From Zarea fungicola (taxonomy: Eukaryota > Ascomycota > Sordariomycetes > Hypocreales > Cordycipitaceae), in the NCBI GenBank assembly GCA_900169235.1, contig FWCC01000305.1, positions 1 to 64,000 of the forward strand: a DNA stretch of 64,000 bases. The letters are read 5' to 3'. Numbering within the stretch: position 1 is the stretch's first letter; every line of letters begins with the position of its first letter. The position numbers and the translations under genes were made by a program. Below the pieces are notes generated by a model, which had not been told where the DNA came from, did no database searches, and worked only from the letters and a program-made list of their open reading frames with translations. Positions 1-9,952 of this stretch are shown here, piece by piece.

Positions 1-1018
1 TTTTTTTTTTTTTTTTTTGACAAATTGACGTAACAGACGAAGGAATTGGCATAAGACTTCATGAGTCATTCTTCTTTGATTCTCGTAAATTCTTCAAGGT
101 GAGGCTACTTTCAACCTGATGTCTTTTCGAAGTGTCTTGAGACCAGGGCATCAACACCAGAATCATACAGGCAGACGGGAAAATACAGCCTGTGGCTCTT
201 TCAGTGTTTCCGTCTCAAATTACTCCGTACGTGGTATCCTTTTGTTAGAACTATGAATCTGGGCCCAGTCACCTTCCCAATACGCACTGGGGCTTTCTCG
301 ACACTTTTTGAACCCACCATCCTTGGCCCATGGCTGGAATACCATACCAAGCAAGGTTGGCTGTGTGATATAACTTTTGGGGCACCCACCTGTCCCCGCA
401 GTATTGATCCTTCAAGTATGGGCGCAACGCCACGTAATAGCCATAAGTAGCCATGGCTACTTGGAGCGTAGAGTTTTGAGAGCTCAAAATACAGACGTAG
501 TGATATGGATAAAACTGAGAATAATACGTATATAACAATTTTCGTCTGGCATCTAATCAACAACGAGGCCATGTCACAAGACAAACTTGAAAGAAAAAGA
601 AAAAGAAAAAGGGTGGCTGCACCAATAACTGGGCCGGTACAACGCTAAAGGAAGAGAACACAGATCGTTCGGGAATCCTGACCTTGAACAGTATTTCTTA
701 GCAGGGGCGGGGGGGCTTTTGGCTCCTGAGACGCCCAGATTGGGTGGCCTCGAGGCATAGCGCCGACTTCTTACAATTGCTAAATCAGCCGTTCTGACAA
801 AAGTGCTACATAGCTACATAGTTAGTCGTTGGATGCAACATTGCTAGTTTGGTCTGGACTGCCAACATCTATTCACTTCACAATACAAGCAGATAATCGA
901 TTTCTAATGCAACCCAGCATCGAATAAGGGCCTCTGTATTTCTTGTGACTGTGCCGTGATAAAACGAACCCACCCAGTTCCCTGCTGTATGTAACTTGTG
1001 TGTTGTCTATACTCAGTC
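1..1018. other. intergenic, no gene seen
   Basis: The window opens with an 18-nt T homopolymer. A short A-rich GAAAAA-type repeat lies near 593-611. Overlapping open frames on both strands near 200-580 have no recognisable domain, and they overlap each other as chance frames do. The right-hand end, from about 1,019, may hold the first exon of the DUF4246 gene. Confidence 0.5.
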
Positions 1019-1134
1019 ATGGACGACTCAACGGCAGAGATTCTCCTACATCTACACCACGGTCGAGGCACGTTCACACCCCGCAACACAACCGTGAAAG
1101 TGGCCATGGCCATTTCTTACTAAATGTTCTATAG

Positions 1135-3732
1135 TGGAGAGAGTGAAATTGAAGCGAAGCTTCCCCAGTTTCCTTGATGGCGAAGACTTTGCCGAATGCA
1201 ACAATACCGGCGGACCTCGCCATGTTCCCGGGATTCACCTCCCCATCAACTTTGAGCGCCTACCAAGCATTCAATTCTCTCATGGCTTCGGTGCCTGGAA
1301 GCAGGAAAGACTAACCCCTCATGAACTTTGCATGATTCAATTTATCAACGACATTACGGAAGAAGAAAACTGGCATCAGAATGTATTCGATTTCGCCGTC
1401 GTTAGGCGATGGAAGTTCTTGGCACTTTCGCAATACTTTGAAGACCCTTCCCTCTGGGACTGGTGCCTATTTGAAATAATGAAGAAGGCATCAGAATATG
1501 CCAAAGATCCCCAGTTCATCTTTGCCTTGGACTCAGCTACTCGCATCTGCAAATCAGACCACCTGCTTCCCACCTATTTGTTCGAAGAGCTGGCTCAAAA
1601 TACCCGTGGCCGGTCTGTGTCACCGTGGCTTTATCCATTCATATATTCTGGATCGCCAATTCGAACGGACGGACTGGTTGTTAATCTCGAAAATGTCATG
1701 CGCTGCATTGGTGGCGGAACTATCCCGCCGAGGCCGTATTGGGATGATGACCGCTGGGGCGGCGAGAGACTATACTACTCCAAAATATCGCAGTGGTTGC
1801 CATCAGATGTAAAGTTCACTGGCAAAGGAAATTCTGTGCGATTCTCGTCTCCAATAAATAATCTACATCCACTCAAACACAGGTCCCTCTATGGTGCCAT
1901 TGAGAGGATTGTGTCGGACTCCATCCCTGAATGGGATCAAATTCTGCTTTACAAGTCCCTACAGCGGAATGGACCACGGATCAAGACACCAAAAAGGCGC
2001 TGTGCAGCTTGCCTCTACGTCATGAACGCTCCATGCATGTGTCCGGTCGAGCTTACTGATTTTTCTGAGTGGGCGTTGGGGGGGAATAGCCCCGGGGCGC
2101 TGGAGACCCCTTCCGATGGCAACTGGAGTGTCATGTCTGCAATGGATGGCCGATATACCAACTCGAGAAAGTTGTATAACAGCATATCTTTGAGGAAAGG
2201 GTTTGCCAAAAATGGATTGCAAGTGTACGTTGAAGTTTCGAGTGTGGAAGTAAACGCGGACGGGTCTATGACCGCAGAGAGCTCTCGGTAAGTTCAACAT
2301 GCTTCTGGCTACAGAAACTGTATCTAATTCCATTACCAGGCGACTTGAATGGGACCTCAACGGAAACCGCAACGAACGAATTGTCGCCACTACACTGGTC
2401 TGCTTACGCCGAGACAATGTTAAAGCAGATTCTGGCAAGATGTCTTTTCGAACTGAGACAAAGATCATCAACCCCGTTGCGGAGAGCGAAACAGGCTGCC
2501 AAAGCCTAAACAATGACGCGGAATTTCCGCCGACCGTTGTTGCACGACCTGTCCCGCCTCCCTTCCAAAAACTCATCACAATCAGCCTGCCGGAAGGCCG
2601 CACGATAACCTTTCCAAACGCCTTGCAACATAGATTTGATGGTTTGGAGCGAGAGGATGATTCAAAACCGGGCTTTGTCCAGTTTCTGGCTGTTCATCTA
2701 GTAGATCCACACTACGTTCTCTGCTCAACACGGCATGTGCCGCCACAGAGTGTATCATGGTGGTGGGAAGCAGCCAATCTCGACTTGCTTTGTACATTCC
2801 ACAGGGTGCCTCCCGAGCTTAAAAGATATCTTGTTGACTACGCGATTGGTGATGGGTGTGGCCACTCGGTCAGACGGGCAAACAAGGGGCGCAAAGAAGT
2901 TGAAGAAGATGAAGAAAATGAAGAAGGTGACCAAGGTGATGGAGTTGATGGTGGTGATGGTGGTGACGCAGGTGACGAAAACGTCGAAGACGACGGAAAT
3001 GATGCCAGTGATGGGGATAATGAAGATGGTGGAAATGATGAAGGCGATGGGAATGACGGGGATGATGGAGACGGAGATGATGAAGATGGTGAAGATGCAG
3101 GCGAAGAGCCTCAAGAACCCGAGCCCATTGGATACGCACGAGATGATTCACCTGAGGAGGTTCAAGAGGAGCGGCCAATAAGAATTGAAGCGGCAGTCAA
3201 GATGCGAGAAGAGGCCTTTCAGGAGCATAAAGCCATCATGGATGCCCTGAACCAGCTCAGAGTGTACGGTGTGCCAAGCAACCTCCGCTACTGGTACAGG
3301 GATAATTCGCCGGCTACTCCCCCATTGGACCACAGCGAACCCCAAGAAGCCGGATATCCAGCTGTAAACGCTGTTATTGGAGCTGCCGGGAACCTGATAG
3401 AGGCACCTGACGGGGATGAGGAATATGAGGAGGAAGACGACGACAATGAGGGTAACACTGTGGGCGGAGGTGGCACTGGAGGGCAAACTGAGGCCGGGCA
3501 AAGTAGCGAAGGACAGATCAATCAGAGACAGCCAAGCGAAGGACATACTGGCACACAGCAGACCGAGCAACAGATCATGCAACAGACTGAGCAGCAGCCC
3601 GTTGACGTACAGTCCACCGAGGTACAACTAAACGATATGCATATGGCCGACGAACTCCCTCAAGTGGAATGGACTGCCGAGGAGCAGCTGTATGAAGAGC
3701 AACGCTACAGCGAGCAGATTCTGAATGAATGA
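1135..3732 (+). CDS. DUF4246-family protein with acidic and Gln-rich C-terminal extension (5' end unresolved)
   Basis: Two open frames join across a 52-nt intron (2288-2339, GTAAGT...CCAG, phase 2) to give at least 848 residues. The N-terminal part matches the fungal DUF4246 family: the GFGAWKQERLTPHEL block, LDSATRICKSD, and the C-terminal blocks FPNALQHR and FLAVHLVDPH. A Cys cluster (C-x2-C, then C-x-C, about residues 290-303 counting from 1134) precedes the last DUF4246 block. After the domain comes an Asp/Glu/Gly-rich tract of about 80 residues (2,890-3,125), then a Gln/Glu-rich tail. No in-frame ATG precedes the conserved N-terminus. The frame begins at a TACTAA branch-like site plus TAG acceptor (1118-1134), so an upstream first exon is likely. 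One option is an ATG at 1019 with a weak GTCGAG donor at 1062, which fits the phase. Function is unknown. Family members are suspected to have a 2OG-oxygenase-like fold, but the usual W-H-V-E-G block is W-D-L-N-G here. Confidence 0.75.
2890..3125 (+). repeat. degenerate GAT/GGT-rich coding repeat (acidic tract)
   Basis: Imperfect tandem GAYGRN-type units encode an Asp/Gly/Glu run inside the DUF4246 gene. The opposite strand reads as His/Leu-rich low-complexity frames, which are artefacts of this repeat. Confidence 0.8.
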
Positions 3733-6700
3733 AGACAATTGAGCACAAGTATATTGAGAATGTACAAAACTCGACTGTACCCATTCTATCGTACAGCGCC
3801 TGGCACTATCTGCAACTAAGACGTCAATGCCCAGACGCGTCAGAAATTGTCAAGGAACTATGACGATAGCAACCATTTAAATTGTAAAATAATTAATATG
3901 AATAACCCCAATAGAAAGATTACCGGGCGGGCCACAGCTATGGAATGAGGAATGCAAAGGTGTATAACTGGCTGTGGCACTTTTACTACCAATTTCAGTT
4001 TTGTTTACTTGAAGAAATCAGGATACAGTTCGAGAACCATGTGAGACTCAATGGCCTTTCGAATAACCTACCAATAATATATGCAAGAATATTATCTCTA
4101 CATCTGCGTGGTACAACGCCGCTGTGGCACAGCAGGAGCCGGTCTTGTCTTTGAGTATGGTAGGCTTCCTACGAACCGCCCACTACGGCTATTAATCTGC
4201 ATTAGAACTCTCTGTAAATTAGCGCCGGTTTAGAAGTGTCGCAGTATTTGGCGCAAGCACTTACTATCCCTGCATTAGAGGACTGCCACGGCGGATTGCC
4301 CAGCGCGGGAACTTTTGTTCGGTTGGCCCTGACACGGGTCATCTGCAATATGGTGGCTGCATATACTTTGCCTGCGATTTTGGAAAGTTCTGACTCACTA
4401 CTCTGGTGTGATGGGAGCTTGCAAAACGCGGCCAGGTTGGATGGCATGGCCTCCTTCGCTCATGAATTGCCAAGGCGCACCTCACAGCTAACCCGCATCC
4501 CGCGCCAGCCAGTAGTCATAAAGCTGTATGCGCCGACGGATCCAGGGTGCATGAGACTAGTGATTGTCAGAGGGGAAAACTCCACACTATGACGAAAAAT
4601 TAATATGTCGTCGGGCCTTCATGTTACCTCTTTTTGGTAGCTCGACTAACACAGCGTAGCAATGTGGCTGGCCCACGATGCCGTCCTTTCCAAATGCACA
4701 TGTAAGTGGAACTTCATCTATGATAAAGGGAGCAACAGGAAAATGGTGGCCTGCGAAAGCTATCTCACGCGACAAGCTGGTCATTTGCCCACACACGGAA
4801 TGGATGCTTGTAGCGTGGGCTTCGGGGTGTTTGGTTTGCCGTCCAAAGGCGCAAGGCGGCAACCTTGCCCTTCTTGGTTGTCTTGACACCTGCCAGCTTC
4901 GTACAAGCGTCTCGGGAAGAGATAACTCAGGCTGGCGGGGTTGGCACACATTATGCAACAGGTTGCCTCGCTCGATGCTTCAACGTTGTATTAACATTTT
5001 GGAATCTGAAATGCTCTTTCTTTTTGTTGGGGGGGGGGGGNNCGGGGGGGGGGGGGGGCGCATGTGCGTCAATGGCGCAGCAAAACTTCAGAACTATGCT
5101 GAGCCTAATTCCTACGACGCACATACCAGTCTACCGCTGCATTATCAATGCTGGCTCCGAAACGAAGGTGCTTTTTTTTATGTAAACAGTTAGGTTGACG
5201 CACTTGAATTGCAAGCTGCACGCTACAATAACCGCCTCCTAGCCTCTGTTTCTCTTCCTCCAAGCCGTAGACGAGATTGCCGAGTGCGAATATTGAGACC
5301 GTACATTCCCCAGAACCCTAATGAGCCCAAAAATAGCTTTTTAAAATCATCGCCTTACAATCAGGCTGTGGATGGCCAAGTATTATTTCTCTTAAATTGC
5401 ACAATTTCCTATAACTTAGGATGTTGAATTTTCTACGATGTCTGCTGGTGGTAAAAAAGTCAGTCCACTAGTGTTTTTTGTTTCCTCAAATATGGGTAAG
5501 AAGAAGATTTGATTCCATGGGACCAGGTTCTATTACTATGGCTCTGATATATATTAACGAGAAGTGGCAGTTTAACAACAGATGTCAAGGTCTGATCGGC
5601 AACTTGATCTTTCCCTGGCGCCTCCTGGAATGGTGGTAATGAGTTGGCTTACATCTCCCCTCATGTTTCCCAGTCACCACACCTGTTCTTTCTTGTTGAG
5701 TTTAACTATGAACGTTAAAATTTCAAAGTAGATACGTTCCTTTATTTTAAATCATGGCAGTCTTCGATTCTCAACTCGCATTCACGAAGACTCGAGGTTA
5801 ATAGTCTTTCCAGGTACCCTAGACCTTGCATAGATATGTAACAATCCTCAGTCCGTTACACCAAATCTAGCAACAGGCTAGGCATTGATGCTAATGCGAG
5901 CGTCAATATTAAGGATAACTACTTCTTATAACCGTAGTACGAGTACCAACTGGTCACTCGTTACAAGATACACGGGTGAAATGACCACCAGTTTTCCTAA
6001 TAGCGATTGCGTTCTTCGCACTAGTTGCGCTATGTGAGCGTTCAACCAGACACGCGGCTCAATCCTAGATGTTTCTGTACTCGATTCAAACGTCTCTATA
6101 GTCCAGCTGAACACTCGTGGCAATAAAAGTTCTACTGTATTGGCATTCAAATCAAGCAACATTGCGCTCTTCATTTGCTTGGAATATTATATCATCTGTG
6201 TGAAATCAAAGGATGACACCCTTGTCAGAAATTTTACCTTCATATAGACTCCCATGAATAGAAAGAAGGGAGGCTCTGAACTATTCAAGAATATTATTGT
6301 CATGCAGTCACACACACTCCACTGTTGCGCAGTTTGTTCTGTCCCAAGGCGGAGCCTATCCACGATGAAACCGCGGCAATGATTATTATATATGTCGAAC
6401 GTCTGATTCTCAGAAAAGTCCATACGGCAATTCACAGAGCTGATCCTTTGCAGAGTAAACGCTTTGCCTGTGGCCGTGATGCGGGAGCTTTCTGCGTACT
6501 GACTCGCGAGGGTTGCTTTGGCAGCGCGGCGAAGGAGACACGCACAGGTATAGCCGCCAAGGGAATTAGGATGAGAAATTGATCAAGGGTCTACCGCCAA
6601 GTTGATTAATAGAACTGATGAAATGCATATTATAACTTGGCATGAAAGATAAGGAAGTGCTCCGTACAGTCCGCAAGGTATCCTGTGGCATAGCAGCGGT

Positions 6701-7886
6701 GTTGCGGTAATATAGGAGCCAAGAGACTATAGCAGGCCAGTTATAATAGCAATTACCCCGTGTGAAAATCTACAACGGGGGCATAGTCTATCTGAGAACG
6801 GCTAACAAAACTGCCGATAGTATTGAAGATAAGCAATATGCTGAGGCTGGGCAATTTGGCAGCAGGGAAGGCTGAAACAGCTTGTGCTCCAAACTTGGAA
6901 GCCATAGCGAGACTATCCAGACTGTTCAGAGACGACTAGAATGACTACTGGAGAAGTCAAAAGGCAACCATGGTAACGAAGAAAACTTTCTGTGCTTCGT
7001 TCAAAACAGATTCAAAGAATTTAATTACCATGACAATTGTCAATTGTCAATCACCCTTCTCTATTATTTTCCACACTCAAATTGTCGCTGCTCGTGGCTT
7101 TCGGTGCCGTTGGTGTAGAAGCTAGACCCCCCTTGAATAGTCGCGTATCAAGTCTGTTTCGCATCTCACGATCCGGACGCTCCAACCCCGAAAGGTCTAA
7201 TTGGTAGCTTCACCCTTCTACTTTGCGCGCGCCTCCCCGTTTCCCTTTTATTTTCCAAATATCAATGGATAAACAAGGGGAAAAAGACAGATACCCACTT
7301 TAAGCTGTCTCCCTGCGGTGTAGTCTACTTCCGTGCTTCAGGTGGCCTTGGGACCCTTGCGCTCAGTAAGACGACTGTCACTTTGGTACAAAATGCCGGA
7401 AGAGCAAAGAGCCGCCGTTGGGAATAGGTCGAGGCCAAGGTGTTTCATGGCGGGAGTGAGAACGGACGGGCGTCGGTCCTCAATTTAAAATACTCTAATT
7501 GCACCATTTTTGTTTCTGTTTCTACATATTAATAAGCTTTGCCCTCTTCGGTTTCCCTTTGCCTTCTCTTTTTCCTTCTTCCTTGTGTTGTCAACTACCT
7601 TCTGCTGCACCGTCTTGAAACTCCTTTGCCTTTGGGCTACATTCTCTTGACCAATACCGCGTTGACGTGGGCTTCCTTTCTTTTGCACCTCTTTATTATT
7701 ATCATTCTTACCATCTTTTGAACTTTTTAAAAAGCACTGGCTTGCTTTTCGACCAAAAAAAAAGAAGCTTAATTTTCATTTACATCGTCTCTGCTGGTTT
7801 CAATCGGAACAGTTGTCGCATTATACAAACTCGCTCTTTTGACGTTTTACTCCGATACGATAATACAAACTCAATCAATCAGCAAA
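3733..7886. other. gene-poor 4.1 kb spacer, no supportable gene
   Basis: I see no recognisable coding sequence. Only short frames occur, the longest being 4,587-4,958 (minus) and 4,236-4,592 (plus), without domains or splice partners. An unresolved G-run with two N bases sits at 5,029-5,058. The last 700 nt before 7,887 become pyrimidine-rich (about 7,500-7,720) and are probably the promoter and leader of the ferritin-like gene. The region could be old degenerate repeat sequence, but no terminal repeats or transposase remains are visible. Confidence 0.5.
5029..5058 (+). other. ambiguous G-homopolymer with two N bases
   Basis: A run of G is interrupted by NNC at 5041-5043. This is either an assembly join or a base-calling failure in a poly-G tract. 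The true length is unknown, so frames crossing it are unreliable. Confidence 0.9.
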
Positions 7887-8965
7887 ATGCCTTCATTCAA
7901 GTCAACAGTTGTCGCAGTGCTCGCAGCAACTGCATCGGCCTTGCCGTCAGCCACCCGCCTCAGCCCAAGCGAAGTGCAATGGCACATCCTCGCGAAGCGA
8001 CAGCAAGGAGCAGCCCAGCAAGCCGGACTCAGCGATTTTGATATCCTGCAATTGTAAGAATACATTCACCCGATATAGCAGAAAAGAAGAAGAAGCAGTG
8101 AGGAGAAGAAAAGAGAAAAAAACAAAAAAACTTCTCCAAGATACATCACGCTAACACGTCCGTCTACAACAGCGCCCTCACCCTCGAAAACCTCGAAGAG
8201 TCCTTTTACCGCGAAGGCTTCGCCAAGTTCCCCGCGTCCGACTTTGCAGCCCTCGGCCTCAGCCAGGAGCAGATCCTCGACCTCCAGCAAATCGGCAAGA
8301 CCGAGGCCCAGCACGTCGGCCTCCTCCAGTCCTCGCTCGCCCAGGGCGGCATCCAGCCCGTCCGGGCCTGCACCTACGACTTTGGCTTCACCGACGCTGC
8401 CGGCATGGTGAAGACGGCCGCCGTGCTCGAAAACGTGGGCATCTCCGCGTACCTCGGCGCCGCGCCCCTGCTCTCCGACAAGGCCATCCTCAGCACCGCG
8501 GGCTCCATCCTCACCATCGAGGCCCGCCACCAGAGCGCCATCCGCGTCTTCTCCAAGCAGGTCGCCGTCCCGCAGGCCTTTGACGCCGCCCTGGGACCCC
8601 GCGCCGTCTTCTCCCTGGCCGCCCCCTTCATCAAGTCGTGCCCCGACGGATCCAACCTCAAGATCGAGGCGTTCCCGAAGCTCGCCATGGACCAGGCCAG
8701 CGCCAGCCAGGCCCTCAGCATCGGCGCCAGCTTCAAGGTCACGGCCGACAACGGCGGCTCCGGCGCGACAAACTGCGCCTTCACCTCGGGCGGCGTCGTC
8801 CCCGGCGGCACCGCCTTTTCCAAGTTTGACCAGGCCACGGGCTGTCAGGTGCCCCAGGGCGTGGCCGGCGTGACCTATGTGACCTTGACAAAGAGTGCGC
8901 CTTTGACTGGAGTCTTGACGGATGATATGATTGTTGCTGGACCCATGGCGGTGGTTATTTCATAG
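7887..8965 (+). CDS. secreted ferritin-like domain protein (Rds1/Ferritin_2 type)
   Basis: Exons 7887-8053 and 8173-8965 (intron 119 nt, GTAAGA...CAACAG, phase 2) give 319 residues. A signal peptide is evident at residues 1 to about 19 (MPSFKSTVVAVLAATASA), with a Lys-Arg site at 37-38 that could be Kex2-processed. Residues of about 53-185 form a four-helix ferritin-like domain with a complete di-iron-type ligand pattern: Glu64/65, E100-A-Q-H103, Glu142 and E172-A-R-H175. The C-terminal third (about 210-319) is a Cys-containing beta-type extension. Related fungal proteins (Rds1-like) are linked to stress and stationary phase, but their reaction is not established. The start was chosen because it opens the signal peptide and follows a CAAA context. 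Confidence 0.9.
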
Positions 8966-9952
8966 AGAGAGAGAGCGAGTCTTTGCCTAGGCGAGATGTA
9001 ATTTGTTTCTTTAACTTTTTTTTCTTGGTTCTATTTGTCTTTTTTTAAAAATACAGGGGTTTCAATTATTTTTCTCTTTTGTTTTTGGTCACTTCAAGCA
9101 TGATGCAACAGATTAGCCGGGTAGGCTTTTTTATATTCTTATATATGGATTATGAATATCTACATTCAAAGTCAGCTGTAAATGAATTGCAATGATTTAT
9201 TGGTGACAAGGGATTAGCTGCGTGGTAGAACGAGATCTTTTTTGCGCCGTGGGCTGAATCGGATCATCCAACCTCTGGTTGCTTGAGGTGCTCATGGCTA
9301 CTGCATGGAGGCTGCATGCGAATGAGCATGCATGCCATCGATCCAGCCCCTATTCTCCACCTGCCAATCATGCCAATTTTTGGCACAGACTAGTAAAAGG
9401 GCTATGAAACAATGCTGAAGCATCTTCTTCTGTCGGCAAGCCAAACACCAACTCTCAAACGGCTACCACCCCGTTGCATCTCCACATCTGCCTCACATTT
9501 CGTCCCGACTAAAGGATAGTCTCCCGCACTCCCCACACTACCCCTGCAAGGCACATGGCATAGCACGGAATTGTTTCCAACTCTTCTCTTGTTTCTAACA
9601 TCATGACAAATGTCTGCCACCAGCTAGATGTTTGCTACTTGATGTCTTGATTGCCTAAGCTAGCTGCTGCGTTGGAGTATATCCACTCTCATCCGTCGCC
9701 TCGGCACAAGCTGACAAGTATCCTTTTCCATCCTCACAAGCCAAACTGGAAACCCTCAGCGCACAGATGCAGCTGCGATGCTTTCCTTTAGCTGCCATCC
9801 CAGGCGTATTTATTTTAGTTGTAAATAAAATCTACAATGTTGAATTCGATGGGTATTGATTAGAAATAGATTCTTCCCGTAAAGTAACAATGTCGTTAAG
9901 TCATTCCCAGCCGCGACTCGGCACGTCCTGTTTTCTTAGTTGCAAGTACCTC
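8966..9952. other. convergent intergenic region
   Basis: This is the 3' flank shared by the ferritin-like gene (plus) and MKT1 (minus). T-rich stretches just after 8,966 suit a 3' UTR and polyadenylation zone. No coding sequence is supported. Confidence 0.6.

Noticed and set aside
201..584. 127-codon minus-strand frame near the left edge
   Set aside because: Overlaps other open frames on both strands; composition and lack of motifs suggest chance.
4587..4958. 123-codon minus-strand frame in the gene-poor block
   Set aside because: It looks slightly protein-like but has no known domain, no good splice sites and no neighbours that support it; kept only as a possible relic in the findings.
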